A DNA stretch of 24,540 nt from Moraxella bovis (GTDB lineage: Bacteria; Pseudomonadota; Gammaproteobacteria; Pseudomonadales; Moraxellaceae). The stretch lies in assembly GCF_002014975.1 (NCBI RefSeq), contig NZ_MUXV01000046.1, forward strand, positions 1 through 24,540. Reading direction: 5' to 3'. The translations under genes were made by a program, and so were the position numbers. The notes under the pieces are model-generated. The model ran no database searches and was not told the origin of the DNA. It was given only the letters and a program-made list of their open reading frames with translations. Positions 1-9,261 of the stretch are shown piece after piece (position 1 is the first letter of the stretch; the number at the start of each line of letters is the position of its first letter).

Positions 1-46
1 GTTAGTTGAGAGTGGGGTATGTATTTTTTTAAATTTAAATGCGTAG

Positions 47-63
47 GGGCGATTTATTCGCCC
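47..63. repeat. Short palindromic repeat (GGGCGA / TCGCCC)
   Basis: A perfect 6-bp inverted repeat, GGGCGA-TTTAT-TCGCCC, sits in the AT-rich spacer before rseP. It resembles the palindrome at 8424-8443 (GGGCAAA...TTTGCCC), so the two may belong to one dispersed intergenic repeat family. It is not followed by a T-run and so is a poor terminator. No gene is supported in 1-196. Confidence 0.4.
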
Positions 64-106
64 AAATTTACCCAATTATCCAAAATCTTAAAACCAAACC
101 CTTGTA

Positions 107-135
107 TTGATTAAAATTTATCATTTAACCATATT
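107..135 (+). promoter_or_regulatory. Candidate sigma-70 promoter of rseP
   Basis: TTGATT at 107-112 and CATATT at 130-135 are separated by 17 bases, 62 bases before the rseP start. The match to consensus is moderate. This is a prediction from spacing and sequence only. Confidence 0.3.
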
Positions 136-196
136 TCAAAAATCGGTAAATGTCGTGGCGAACACAACGCCCAAAAATTAAGAGAACCCAAAAAGC

Positions 197-1549
197 ATGA
201 CCGCTTTATATTTATTTTTATCCGCCTTGCTTGTCCTAACACCCCTTGTCGCCTTGCACGAGTGGGGACATTATATCGTAGCACGGCTGTGCGGGGTTAA
301 GGTTTTGACTTATTCTATCGGTTTTGGCACTCGGCTGTTTGGCTGGACAAGTCCCAAAACGGGCATAGATTATTGCATTTGTGCGATACCGCTTGGCGGA
401 TATGTCAAAATGCTGGACGAGCGAGAAGGGGAAGTTGCCGAGCATGAGCGACATTTGGCGTTTAATAATCAGCACCCCTTAAAAAAAATCGCCATTGTGG
501 TGGCAGGGCCTTTGATGAACTTTATCATCGCCATTGGGCTGTTTTTTGTACTATTTTTACAGCCAAGCGAGCAGTTATCGACCAAAATCGGACGGATTGT
601 GAATGATAGCCCTGCTCATGCAAGCGGACTTGTGGTGGGCGAGACGATACACGCCATTGACGGCAAAAATACGCCCACTTGGGAGAGTGTGAATTTTGCC
701 CTAGCTGACCGCATGGGCGAGCATGGGGTAGTGGTTGTGGCGACCGATAAGGGCAAATACAGTGTGCAGGTCAATGACTTTATGCAAGGGGCGGACAAGG
801 GCAAAGACCCACTCACCGCTCTTGGCACGTTGCCTTGGCGACCTGTCATACCGCCTGTGATAGGCTCGCTCACCGCTGACGGAGCAGGGGCGTTAATGGG
901 GCTAAAAGCAGGCGATAGGATTGCCCATATTGACGGCAAAGAGATAAAAGATTGGCTGTCTGCAACCGAAATTATCCAAAATAATCCTGAAAAATCGCTC
1001 ACGTTTGGCGTTGTCCGAGATGGGCAAAACATGGACATTAAGGTCATGCCTCGAGCGGCCAAAGTGGATAATCGCACGGTTGGGCAAATTGGAGCAAGGG
1101 TGCAAGAGACTAAAATCACCGTTCCTGATGATTACAAAATGACGGTAAACCATACGCCATTAGAAGCCCTACAAAAATCCTTTATCAAGACTTATGATTT
1201 GTCCGTGATGACCGTGAAATCCATGGGTAAGATGATAACAGGGCTGATAGGGCTTGACAACTTATCGGGTCCGATTACCATTGCCGAAGTGTCAAAAGAC
1301 AGTATCCAAATGGGCTGGGAGCAGGTGCTATCCACCGCAGGGCTGATTAGTCTGTCGCTTGCCGTGCTAAATCTCTTGCCGATACCTGTGCTGGACGGTG
1401 GGCATTTGGTGTTTTATACTTATGAGCTGATTCGGGGTAAGCCCATGAGTGAGCGATTACAAATCGCAGGGCTACAAGTGGGCATGTTATTGCTGTTTGG
1501 TTTCATGGTGCTAGCCATTGGTAACGACATATCAAGAGTTTTTGGCTGA
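197..1549 (+). CDS. rseP: RseP, site-2 intramembrane zinc metalloprotease
   Basis: A 450-residue M50-family membrane protease. In the family it cleaves anti-sigma factor RseA and leftover signal peptides within the inner membrane. The zinc-binding HEWGH motif is at residues 21-25 in the first membrane helix, and the second metal-ligand motif LDGGH is at 399-403 near the C-terminus. The middle (about 115-300) fits the tandem PDZ region, with helices at about 98-120 and 375-445. Length matches E. coli RseP (450). It is followed after about 200 bases by bamA, the usual gammaproteobacterial order. The ATG at 197 places HEWGH at the expected distance from the N-terminus. A specific sigma-E/RseA pathway here is inferred; neither gene is in the window. 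Confidence 0.96.
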   Translation: MTALYLFLSALLVLTPLVALHEWGHYIVARLCGVKVLTYSIGFGTRLFGWTSPKTGIDYCICAIPLGGYVKMLDEREGEVAEHERHLAFNNQHPLKKIAIVVAGPLMNFIIAIGLFFVLFLQPSEQLSTKIGRIVNDSPAHASGLVVGETIHAIDGKNTPTWESVNFALADRMGEHGVVVVATDKGKYSVQVNDFMQGADKGKDPLTALGTLPWRPVIPPVIGSLTADGAGALMGLKAGDRIAHIDGKEIKDWLSATEIIQNNPEKSLTFGVVRDGQNMDIKVMPRAAKVDNRTVGQIGARVQETKITVPDDYKMTVNHTPLEALQKSFIKTYDLSVMTVKSMGKMITGLIGLDNLSGPITIAEVSKDSIQMGWEQVLSTAGLISLSLAVLNLLPIPVLDGGHLVFYTYELIRGKPMSERLQIAGLQVGMLLLFGFMVLAIGNDISRVFG

Positions 1550-1757
1550 TAGCGACTTTTAGTAATAATTGAGCAATATTTATAGAAATTTTTTAAAAAT
1601 TTAATAATTTTACTTGCCAAAATTGATTTTTTGGCTTAACTTACACCATATTTTTGATTAATTAACATCTGCCCATTCAATCATTATCAATATATACTTG
1701 TAAAAGATATTTTTGGTGTTATTGCTAATGAGTTGAACGACTTTGAGTGAATCTGTT

Positions 1758-4154
1758 ATGCGTACTTCTTTTCTGACTAAAACCTTAACTGCCTCAGTGA
1801 TGACGGTTATGGCGACTACTGCTTATGCTGACGATACGGTCAGTAGCATTGCCTTTGATGGACTAAGCCGAGTAACTCCCCAGAGTTTGCAAGTAGCACT
1901 GCCTTTGGGTGTGGGGCAGGCACTTACCTCAGATGCGTTGGCGGACAGCATTCGTGCGTTATATGCCACCGAGCAGTTCTCCAACGTACAGGCAGATGTT
2001 GATGGCGGGCGTGTGGTGTTTCATGTGGCGGAGCGTCCGATTATCGCTGAGCTAAATTTTGATGGCAATAAACTCATTCCTGATGATGGCTTAAAGCAAG
2101 GCTTGGAGAGTACGGGACTTGCGGTTGGTAAGGTACTAAAGCAAGCAACCATACAGACCTTGGAGAGCGAGCTTGAAAATCAGTACATCTCACAGGGCTA
2201 TTATAATGCTGACATTGAAGTTAAACAGACCGAGCTAGATGGCAACCGCGTTAAGTTAGACATTAACTTTGTTGAAGGTAAGCCCGCCAAAGTTGTGGAT
2301 GTTAATATTATCGGGAATGAGCATTTTAGCGATGAAGAGTTAAAAGATGAGTTTGTGCTTAAGGATAAAAAATGGAATCCCTTGTCCAAAGCCGACCGTT
2401 ACAGCCAAGAAAAACTAAATGCCAGCCTAGAAAATGTCAAAGCCAAATACCTAAATGATGGCTTTGTGCGTGTCAATGTTGATAATGCAACCCTAAACAT
2501 CGATGATGAGAAAAAGAAAGTCTTTATTGAGACGACCATCAGTGAAGGTCAGCAGTATAAATTTGGGCAAACGCAGTTTTTGGGCAATCCAACATATAGT
2601 GCTGATGAGCTTGCTGAAAAAATCAAATTTACCCAAGGCGGTACCTACTCCCAAAAAGAGTTGGACGAGACCACTGCTGACATTGCCAATAAATTCGGGG
2701 ATGATGGCTATTACTATGCCCAAATTCGCCCCATCTCACGCATTAATGATGAAACCTTAACAGTTGATGTGGATTATTATATCGACCCTGTGCGCCCTGT
2801 TTATGTTCGCCGTATTAACTTCACAGGCAACCTAAAAACCAAAGACGAAGTGCTACGCCGTGAAATGCGTCAGTTAGAAGGGGCGCTCGCATCCAACCAA
2901 AAAATCCAGCTGTCTCGTGCCAGACTCATGAGAACGGGCTTTTTTAAAGATGTCAAAGTCGATGTCAAACCTGTGCCAAACAGTCCAGACCAAGTGGACA
3001 TTAACTACATGGTTGAGGAACAGCCGTCAGGGTCGTCCACCATCGCCGCAGGTTATTCTCAAAGTGGCGGTATGACCTTTCAAGTAGATTTATCTCAATC
3101 CAACTTTATGGGAACCGGCAACCGTGCTAATATGTCATTTAGCCGTTCAGAGACCCGTGATAATTACAGCCTAGGCATGACTGACCCTTATTTTACCGTC
3201 AATGGCGTCTCCCAAAGTGTTAATGCTTACTACCGTAAGACCAAATACGATGATAAAAACATCTCCAACTATGTATTGGATTCTTATGGGGCAAGCCTAA
3301 TTTATGGCTATCCCATTGATGAAAAACAGCGTATTAGTGGTGGTTTTACCATGGACAAAACCAAAGTGCGTGGCGGTCAGTGGATGGGCATCTCTAACGT
3401 CAAACAGCTGTTAGAAGATGGTGGTAAGGCGGATATTGATACTAACGGTGTCAGCTTTACTAATGATTATACCACTTATGGCGGAGTGCTTGGGTGGAGC
3501 TATTCTAGCCTTGATAAGCCCGTATTCCCAACCAAAGGGGTGAGCCATAACGTTGATCTTAACCTAGGGTTTGGTGACCAAAATTACCAAAAAGTCAGCT
3601 ACCGCCTAAACGCCTATTACCCATTATGGAAAGGTACGGTACTGCGTGGTCATGCTCGTTTAGGTTATGGTAATAATTTACCATTTTATGAAAACTTCTA
3701 TGCTGGCGGTTATGGTTCGGTACGTGGCTTTGAAGCATCATCATTAGGACCTCAGTCTCAAGCTTATAGACATTTGGCAAATGGCACAAGATCTACCCGT
3801 GGCGAAGAAGTGGGTGGTAATGCTTTGGCGACTTTTGGGGCGGAGCTGATTTTACCAGTACCGTTTAAAGGCGACTGGGCAGACCAAGTGCGTCCTGTGT
3901 TATTCTTTGATGCAGGTCAAGTATTTGACACTACTAAGCTTGATAAGGAATTGGTGAATTTACCAGCAGTGGGCGTAAGCAATAACAACCTAACTTATAT
4001 CGAACAAGATAAAGAGCTGCGCTATAGCGTGGGTGCGGGCGTGACGTGGTACACTCCAATTGGTCCAATCTCTTTAAGTTATGCTAAGCCGTTGAATGCC
4101 AAAGAAGGCGACCAAACAGAAAAAGTCCAATTTCAAATCGGTAGCGTATTCTAA
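1758..4154 (+). CDS. bamA: BamA, outer-membrane protein assembly factor
   Basis: Core subunit of the BAM complex, which folds and inserts beta-barrel proteins into the outer membrane. From the ATG at 1758 the product is 798 residues: a signal peptide ending ATTAYA|DD (cleavage after about residue 24), then five POTRA-type repeats to about residue 420, then an Omp85 16-strand barrel. The barrel has the conserved VRGF loop motif (in [10 protein letters not shown]) and a terminal phenylalanine (QIGSVF). The frame is open back to a TTG at 1743, but ATG 1758 is preferred because GAGTGA lies 7 bases upstream and it begins directly with the signal peptide. lpxD starts 2 bases after the stop, so the two are almost certainly cotranscribed. 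No skp/ompH lies between them. Confidence 0.97.
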   Translation: MRTSFLTKTLTASVMTVMATTAYADDTVSSIAFDGLSRVTPQSLQVALPLGVGQALTSDALADSIRALYATEQFSNVQADVDGGRVVFHVAERPIIAELNFDGNKLIPDDGLKQGLESTGLAVGKVLKQATIQTLESELENQYISQGYYNADIEVKQTELDGNRVKLDINFVEGKPAKVVDVNIIGNEHFSDEELKDEFVLKDKKWNPLSKADRYSQEKLNASLENVKAKYLNDGFVRVNVDNATLNIDDEKKKVFIETTISEGQQYKFGQTQFLGNPTYSADELAEKIKFTQGGTYSQKELDETTADIANKFGDDGYYYAQIRPISRINDETLTVDVDYYIDPVRPVYVRRINFTGNLKTKDEVLRREMRQLEGALASNQKIQLSRARLMRTGFFKDVKVDVKPVPNSPDQVDINYMVEEQPSGSSTIAAGYSQSGGMTFQVDLSQSNFMGTGNRANMSFSRSETRDNYSLGMTDPYFTVNGVSQSVNAYYRKTKYDDKNISNYVLDSYGASLIYGYPIDEKQRISGGFTMDKTKVRGGQWMGISNVKQLLEDGGKADIDTNGVSFTNDYTTYGGVLGWSYSSLDKPVFPTKGVSHNVDLNLGFGDQNYQKVSYRLNAYYPLWKGTVLRGHARLGYGNNLPFYENFYAGGYGSVRGFEASSLGPQSQAYRHLANGTRSTRGEEVGGNALATFGAELILPVPFKGDWADQVRPVLFFDAGQVFDTTKLDKELVNLPAVGVSNNNLTYIEQDKELRYSVGAGVTWYTPIGPISLSYAKPLNAKEGDQTEKVQFQIGSVF

Positions 4155-4156
4155 TC

Positions 4157-5116
4157 ATGATTGATTTGGATAAACTTATTTGTGCTATTGAGCGTTGCCA
4201 AGCGGTGTTAAACAAACACACATTGGCAAATCGCCATGTGTCGGTTAGCCGTGTGTCGGATTTGGCAGATGCTGATTGTGAGAGTTTGGCATTTTTGGCA
4301 AAGGCAAGTTATTTGTCTGATTTGGTGGGAACTTGTGCGGGTGTGGTGCTGGTGTCGGAGCGATTTGCTGGCAAACTGCCCGCCCTGCCTGATACCACCG
4401 TTATGCTTGTTAAAGATGCGTATTTGGCGTATGCATCCGTGAGTGGCTTATTTGATTATCAAGCCGATAATGGTATTCATTCCACCGCCATCATCTCACC
4501 CACTGCCACCATTGGTAAAAATGCCAAAATTGGGGCGTATGCCGTCATTGGCGATTTTGTGCAAATTGGCGATGATTGTCAGATTGACTCGCACGTTGTT
4601 ATCGCTCATCACTGTGTCATTGGCGATGAGGTGCAGATTCATGCTCATGCCAGTATCGGCTCGGATGGTTTTGGCTTTGCTCCAAAAATGGGAGCGGACG
4701 GACTGGCTTGGCAAAAAATCCACCAGCTTGGGCGTGTTATCATCGGTCATCGTGTGCGTATCGGTGCAAGCACTTGCATTGATAGGGGTGCGGTGGGCGA
4801 TACTGTGGTTGGCGATGATGTGATTATTGATAATTTGGTGCAAATCGCTCATAACGTCCATATCGGGCGTGGCACGGCGATTGCGTCCATGACAGGGGTG
4901 GCAGGCAGTACGCATATTGGGGCAGGCTGTATTATCGGGGGCGGTGTGGGCATTAGCGGGCATTTGACCATTGCAGACGGCACAACTTTGACAGGCAAAA
5001 CGTTTGTCGCCCAAAGCATTGACAAAGCAGGCTCGTACTCATCAGGCACGACCGCCATGCCCACCCAAGATTGGCGTCGGGCGACCATTAAGTTTCGCCA
5101 AAGCGGGCAAAAGTGA
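4157..5116 (+). CDS. lpxD: LpxD, UDP-3-O-acylglucosamine N-acyltransferase
   Basis: Third step of lipid A synthesis: transfers a 3-hydroxyacyl chain from acyl-ACP to the 2-amino group of UDP-3-O-acylglucosamine in the cytoplasm. The 319 residues have an N-terminal uridine-binding domain (1-105) and a left-handed beta-helix of hexapeptide repeats (about 105-290, e.g. [16 protein letters not shown]). The catalytic His is H232 in [10 protein letters not shown], equivalent to E. coli H239 by motif. It is slightly shorter than E. coli LpxD (341). It lies 2 bases after bamA and 10 bases before the fabZ frame, so translational coupling is likely. Confidence 0.96.
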   Translation: MIDLDKLICAIERCQAVLNKHTLANRHVSVSRVSDLADADCESLAFLAKASYLSDLVGTCAGVVLVSERFAGKLPALPDTTVMLVKDAYLAYASVSGLFDYQADNGIHSTAIISPTATIGKNAKIGAYAVIGDFVQIGDDCQIDSHVVIAHHCVIGDEVQIHAHASIGSDGFGFAPKMGADGLAWQKIHQLGRVIIGHRVRIGASTCIDRGAVGDTVVGDDVIIDNLVQIAHNVHIGRGTAIASMTGVAGSTHIGAGCIIGGGVGISGHLTIADGTTLTGKTFVAQSIDKAGSYSSGTTAMPTQDWRRATIKFRQSGQK

Positions 5117-5126
5117 TTTTATTTAA

Positions 5127-5657
5127 ATGGGCGCATTCATGACAAATTCTACCCTAGACCTAGAACTGATGACCGATGGCGACCACGCACGCCTAATGGC
5201 TCAAAACTTGACCTTGCCATTTGGCTATCACGTCATCAAGCGATATTTACCTCATCGTTATCCCTTTATACTCATCGACCGTGTTACAGCGGTGTCGGCA
5301 GATAACTGGATTACGGGCTATAAAAACATCACGATTAACGAAGAGTTGTTTAACGGTCATTTTCCTGATAATCCTGTCATGCCGGGGGTGCTTATGGTGG
5401 AGGCGATGGCACAGTTGTCGGGTATTTTGGGGTTTGTCAGTGCAGGGCAATCGTCCGAAGATGGCTATTTGTATCTGTTTGCAGGTGTGGATAAAGTGCG
5501 TTTTAAAAAACTTGTCAGTACAGGCGATACGCTGGTGATTCGCTCAAAACTCGTTACCGCCAAGCGTGAGATTTATAAATTTGAATGTACTGCTCATGTG
5601 GACGGTAAATTGGCGTGCAGTGCTGAGATTATGATTGCCCGTCAAAAGCTGGACTAA
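5127..5657 (+). CDS. fabZ: FabZ, (3R)-hydroxyacyl-ACP dehydratase
   Basis: Hot-dog-fold dehydratase that turns 3-hydroxyacyl-ACP into trans-2-enoyl-ACP in fatty acid elongation, competing with LpxA/LpxD for the same hydroxyacyl-ACP pool. The signature HRYPFILIDRV is at 43-53; catalytic His78 lies in NGHFPDNPVMPG and Glu92 in MVEAMAQ. At 176 residues it has a longer N-terminus than the usual 150 or so. ATG 5127 and ATG 5139 are both possible starts and neither has a clear ribosome site, so part of the extension may be annotation. It sits between lpxD and lpxA as in most gammaproteobacteria. Confidence 0.95.
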   Translation: MGAFMTNSTLDLELMTDGDHARLMAQNLTLPFGYHVIKRYLPHRYPFILIDRVTAVSADNWITGYKNITINEELFNGHFPDNPVMPGVLMVEAMAQLSGILGFVSAGQSSEDGYLYLFAGVDKVRFKKLVSTGDTLVIRSKLVTAKREIYKFECTAHVDGKLACSAEIMIARQKLD

Positions 5658-5669
5658 GTGGATAGCGTC

Positions 5670-6443
5670 ATGAACATACACCCAACCGCCATTATTAACC
5701 CGAGTGCTGTCATACACCCAACCGTTGTGATTGGGGCGTATTGTATTGTGGGTAAAAATACCACGATTGGCGAGGACACCATGTTAAAATCGCACGTCAT
5801 CGTGGGTGATAATACAACCATTGGCAAGCGTAACACCATTTTTCAGTTTGCCAGCATTGGCGAGATGCCGCAAGATTTAAAATTTACAGGCGAAACCACT
5901 TACCTAGAAGTGGGCGATGATAATACCATTCGTGAGTCTTGTACCTTTCATCGTGGCACGGCAGACGGTGGTAATTTGACCAAGATTGGCAACAACAACC
6001 TATTTATGGTAAACACTCACATCGCCCATGACTGTATGGTGGGCGACCATAACGTCCTTGCCAATAACGTGGGCGTGGCAGGTCATGCCCATATCGGTAA
6101 TTATGTGATTGTTGGTGGGCAGACGGGTGTACACCAATTTTGTCGGATTGATGATTATGCGATGATTGGTGGGGCAAGCCTGATTTTAAAAGATGTCTGT
6201 GCCTTTACCACCGTATCGGGCAACCCATCTACAGTGCATGGGCTCAACAAAGAAGGCATGAGACGAAAAGGGTGGAGCAAAGAAACCATTGAGACATTGG
6301 ATAGAGCCTATGACGTAGTGTTTCGTTCTGGTAAAATCAAGGCGGACGTGATTGCTGAGCTGTCCACTTGGGTGGCGGATGAGCCAAAAGTGGCGTTGTT
6401 TATCGAGTCGCTACAAAATAGCAAGCGTGGACTGATTCGCTAA
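5670..6443 (+). CDS. lpxA: LpxA, UDP-N-acetylglucosamine acyltransferase
   Basis: First step of lipid A synthesis: 3-O-acylation of UDP-GlcNAc by 3-hydroxyacyl-ACP. From ATG 5670 the product is 257 residues; a GTG at 5658 abutting the fabZ stop would add only four residues, and MNIHPTAII is the family-like start. Left-handed beta-helix hexapeptides fill residues 1-190. NTHIAHDC contains H117 and H120, the latter equivalent to catalytic H125 of E. coli. By alignment on VHQFC, the acyl-length ruler position (G173 in E. coli) is glycine here (G168); chain length cannot be concluded from this. A strong terminator follows at 6470. lpxB is not adjacent. Confidence 0.96.
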   Translation: MNIHPTAIINPSAVIHPTVVIGAYCIVGKNTTIGEDTMLKSHVIVGDNTTIGKRNTIFQFASIGEMPQDLKFTGETTYLEVGDDNTIRESCTFHRGTADGGNLTKIGNNNLFMVNTHIAHDCMVGDHNVLANNVGVAGHAHIGNYVIVGGQTGVHQFCRIDDYAMIGGASLILKDVCAFTTVSGNPSTVHGLNKEGMRRKGWSKETIETLDRAYDVVFRSGKIKADVIAELSTWVADEPKVALFIESLQNSKRGLIR

Positions 6444-6469
6444 TTTCAAGTCTACAAATGTTATCACCA

Positions 6470-6500
6470 ACCCATAATATTTTGTTATGGGTTTTTATTT
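6470..6500 (+). terminator. Rho-independent terminator after lpxA
   Basis: A 9-bp perfect stem AACCCATAA / TTATGGGTT with a 7-base loop, followed by a T-rich run. It ends the envelope gene cluster 26 bases after the lpxA stop. Confidence 0.85.
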
Positions 6501-6646
6501 TTTTATTTATTTGACTTTTTTAATTGATTCAATCAAACTATGCAGGACAAAATATTTTTACAAAATTTAACAGATTTGGCATAACAGATGACAATGGGTA
6601 AATTCTCCATTAAATGGAGTTGCCAAAACATTAACAAGGAGTAATT

Positions 6647-8161
6647 ATGTCCACACAACGAGAAAGTTGGTCGGCACGCTCAGGCTTTATTTTGGCGGCG
6701 ATTGGGTCGGCGGTAGGCTTGGGCAACATTTGGCGTTTTCCTTATGTGTCCTATGAAAATGGTGGTGGGGCGTTTTTTATTCCCTATCTCATTGCTTTGG
6801 CAACCGCAGGGTTTCCCTTGCTGTTTTTGGATTATGTCGCAGGGCAAAAATATCACGGAGCTCCGCCTACCGCTTATCGGCGAATGATTAAATCAAAAGA
6901 AATCGTGGGCTGGTGGCAGGTGCTGGTGTGTACCGTCATTGGGATTTATTATGCGTCCGTGTTGTCATGGGCAGGGCAATACACCCTATACGCCTTTGGG
7001 CAACAGTGGGGCGATGACCCGCAGACGTTTTTCTTTGAACATTATTTGCAAAATGGCTCGGGGCTAGATTTTGGCATTGTGCCTAGTCTGTTTATCGGGG
7101 TGGCTATCGTCTGGGTGTTGGTGCTGTTTATCATGTATGGCGGTATCCGAAAAGGCGTGGAGCTTGCCAATAAAATCTGCATTCCGCTCCTTGTTATCAT
7201 GTTTACCATCATGGTCTTGCAAGCGGTACAGCTAAACGGTGCGTCCGCAGGTCTAAATGCCATTTTTACCCCCAACTGGGAAAAAATGGCTGATCCTAAG
7301 GTCTGGCTTGCCGCTTACGGACACGTCTTTTTCTCCATGTCTATTGGCTTTGGGATTATGGTAACGTACTCATCTTATTTAAAGAAAAATGCCAATTTGA
7401 CAGGCTCAGGACTGGTGGTGGGTTTTGCCAACTCATCGTTTGAAGTCATGGCAGGCATTGGGATTTTCTCGGTGCTGGGCTTTATGGCAACCCAATCAGG
7501 CGTGCCTGTATCAGAAGTGGTATCGGGCGGTATCGGCTTGGCGTTCATCGCTTTTCCAAGAATTATTTCTAACATGGGCGACGCTGGTACGCTCATTGGT
7601 ATTTTGTTTTTTGGTTCGCTGTTTGTGGCGGGTGTTACGTCTATGGCAAGTATCCTACAAGTACCAATCTCAGCGGTCAAGGACAAATTCGGCTGGTCGC
7701 ACAAAAAAGCGGTTAGCGTGGTCGGTGGTGTATCGGCTCTCATCTCACTCGCTTTATTTTCTACCAAAACGGCGATTACCTTTGTGGACGTGATTGACCA
7801 TTTTGCCAATAATATCGGCGTGGTAACAGGGGCGATTTTGTCCATTGTTTGGGTAACGTGGTTCAACCGTCCTGTCATGGATAAGCTCATGAACCACATC
7901 AACGCCATTTCTAGTGTAAAAGTGGGCAAGGGCTGGGCATTTATGCTGACCATTGTTACGCCCATTTCGCTCATCGTGGCGTTGGTGCTAAGCGTGTTTT
8001 CGCTGGTTACTAAAGGCTATGACAGCTATGATTTGGCAACTCAGCTTGTCTTTGGTTGGGGTGTGGTGGCAGTGTTTGCACTCGGTTCATTCTTATTGAC
8101 CAAGGCACCTGCTCACACCACACATCATCAGCATAAATCCATAGAAGGAGAAAACGCATGA
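6647..8161 (+). CDS. NSS-family sodium-dependent amino acid transporter
   Basis: A 504-residue inner-membrane symporter of the neurotransmitter:sodium symporter (SLC6/LeuT-type) family. The first helix carries the family signature SAVGLGNIWRFPY and the following GGGAFFIPYL; about 11-12 hydrophobic helices follow. A ribosome site AAGGAG lies 6 bases before ATG 6647. The stop overlaps the start of a 42-residue membrane peptide by four bases (ATGA), a layout known for MetP-MetS-type transporters of Corynebacterium, where the small subunit is needed for methionine/alanine uptake. The substrate here is not visible; an amino acid is likely. A 6-bp hairpin (CTCCAT-TAA-ATGGAG, 6605-6619) lies in the leader. 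Confidence 0.93.
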   Translation: MSTQRESWSARSGFILAAIGSAVGLGNIWRFPYVSYENGGGAFFIPYLIALATAGFPLLFLDYVAGQKYHGAPPTAYRRMIKSKEIVGWWQVLVCTVIGIYYASVLSWAGQYTLYAFGQQWGDDPQTFFFEHYLQNGSGLDFGIVPSLFIGVAIVWVLVLFIMYGGIRKGVELANKICIPLLVIMFTIMVLQAVQLNGASAGLNAIFTPNWEKMADPKVWLAAYGHVFFSMSIGFGIMVTYSSYLKKNANLTGSGLVVGFANSSFEVMAGIGIFSVLGFMATQSGVPVSEVVSGGIGLAFIAFPRIISNMGDAGTLIGILFFGSLFVAGVTSMASILQVPISAVKDKFGWSHKKAVSVVGGVSALISLALFSTKTAITFVDVIDHFANNIGVVTGAILSIVWVTWFNRPVMDKLMNHINAISSVKVGKGWAFMLTIVTPISLIVALVLSVFSLVTKGYDSYDLATQLVFGWGVVAVFALGSFLLTKAPAHTTHHQHKSIEGENA

Positions 8162-8286
8162 ACGGTACCGCATTAGCAGTCATGGTGGTGGCTTTATCTA
8201 TCGTTTGGGGTGGGTTGATATTATCTATCATTCACTTAACCAAAAATCCCGACATTGACATGGATAAAGTGCCAAGCGACCATTAA
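8158..8286 (+). CDS. MetS-like NSS transporter small subunit
   Basis: A 42-residue product starting MNGTALAVMVVALSIVWGG and ending DMDKVPSDH: one transmembrane helix (about residues 5-25) followed by a short charged tail. The start overlaps the transporter stop in ATGA, and AGAAGGAG lies 7 bases before it. Short single-helix proteins directly after NSS transporters are known as the MetS-like small subunit family, and the sequence pattern (helix, H-L-x-x-NPD, acidic tail) fits. It is probably a partner of the preceding transporter. Confidence 0.82.
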   Translation: MNGTALAVMVVALSIVWGGLILSIIHLTKNPDIDMDKVPSDH

Positions 8287-8296
8287 CCATTAGAGT

Positions 8297-8325
8297 AAAA
8301 ACGGCAATCATATTGCCGTTTTTTT
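8297..8325 (+). terminator. Rho-independent terminator after transporter operon
   Basis: Stem AACGGCAAT / ATTGCCGTT with a 3-base loop (CAT) followed by a T-run, 13 bases after the small-subunit stop. Confidence 0.88.
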
Positions 8326-8423
8326 AAGGTAAATTTATTTAACATAATACATTTTGATTTTCATAATTTAGTATTTTGGGGTGTGGGGGTGATCCACTTG
8401 TTCAAAACCAAAATTCTATCACA

Positions 8424-8443
8424 GGGCAAATTGCAATTTGCCC
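8424..8443. repeat. 20-bp perfect intergenic palindrome
   Basis: GGGCAAATTGCAATTTGCCC is a perfect 20-base palindrome in the spacer between the transporter operon and nfuA. The remaining spacer (8326-8505) shows no gene. It resembles the palindrome at 47-63, suggesting a dispersed repeat rather than a local operator. Confidence 0.55.
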
Positions 8444-8505
8444 CCACAAGTCCACTAAAAGCATGATTGATTAACAACACCTAAATTTAAAAGAGCGGAG
8501 CATTA

Positions 8506-8532
8506 AAAACGGGCAAATCCATGCCCTTTTAT
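8506..8532 (-). terminator. Terminator downstream of nfuA (possibly bidirectional)
   Basis: A GGGCA / TGCCC stem with a 6-base loop, flanked by an A-run on the left and T-rich sequence on the right. Read on the minus strand it lies just after the nfuA stop and ends in GTTTTTAA. It could work in both directions. Confidence 0.6.
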
Positions 8533-8545
8533 CTTTTTTAACTAA

Positions 8546-9169
8546 TTATTTATAATACGCATTTTCGGTTTTGGTGTGGTCGGTTTCGTCAATGACTTGG
8601 GTCAGTTCGGGAATTTGTTGTTTGAGCTGAACTTCCACGCCTTGACGTAAGGTAACGTCCACCGCACTGCACCCTTGACAGCCACCACCGAATTTTAGCA
8701 CGGCGGTTTTGCCTGCATCATCTTCGATGACTTCCAAAAGCTCCACATGACCGCCATGACTGGCAAGTTGGGGATTGATCTCGGCTTGCAAAACATAAGT
8801 AATCCGCTCTTCAATGCTGGCATTTTCGCCCACTTGGGGGACTTTTGAGTTGGGGGCTCTAAATGTCAGCTGACCGCCAAAACGGTCTTTGTTATAGTCA
8901 ATCACCGCATCATGCAGATAAGGAATGCTCGGTGCGTCAATGTGGGCGACAAATTTGTCATAAGGAATTTGCAAATCGTCTTCGTCAATCTCATCGGGCT
9001 GGCAGTAGCTCATACAACATTCGGCTCGGGGTGTGCCTGCGTGTTCCACAAAAATACGCACGCCAATGCCGTCCACTTCCTGCTTGGCAAGCAGTTCTGC
9101 CAGATAGTCTTGGGCGCTCGGTGTGATGATGATGTTACTGCTCAAAGGCTCGTTTTGCAAATCGCTCAT
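8546..9169 (-). CDS. nfuA: NfuA, Fe-S cluster carrier/biogenesis protein
   Basis: A 207-residue cytoplasmic scaffold/carrier that delivers [4Fe-4S] clusters to target proteins. The N-terminal half (about 10-105) is a degenerate A-type carrier domain; the C-terminal half is a NifU-like domain with the cluster-binding C-x-x-C (C164 and C167 in GGGCQGCSAVD). Length and domain order fit E. coli NfuA (191). It is a single-gene unit between its terminator and the divergent nadM-type gene. A possible sigma-70 promoter on the minus strand has TTGATA at 9227-9232 and an AT-rich -10 near 9204-9209. Confidence 0.95.
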   Translation of the reverse strand: MSDLQNEPLSSNIIITPSAQDYLAELLAKQEVDGIGVRIFVEHAGTPRAECCMSYCQPDEIDEDDLQIPYDKFVAHIDAPSIPYLHDAVIDYNKDRFGGQLTFRAPNSKVPQVGENASIEERITYVLQAEINPQLASHGGHVELLEVIEDDAGKTAVLKFGGGCQGCSAVDVTLRQGVEVQLKQQIPELTQVIDETDHTKTENAYYK

Positions 9170-9261
9170 GGTAAAAACTCAATAATAAAGATAAAATTTA
9201 TGCTTTTATGGTAACATAATCGCTTTTATCAAGTTTAATTTTTTAAATAATGAGATTTAAC

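Noticed and set aside
1616..1635. GCCAAAA / TTTTGGC hairpin after rseP as a terminator
   Set aside because: No T-run follows and the stem is AT-rich; rseP and bamA may well be cotranscribed through it.
4496..5014. A 172-residue minus-strand frame inside lpxD
   Set aside because: Antisense to hexapeptide repeats; His/Asn-rich product reflects the repeat codons and has no motif.
7375..7974. A 199-residue minus-strand open frame inside the NSS transporter
   Set aside because: Antisense to a clear transporter; composition is that expected from reading hydrophobic codons backwards.
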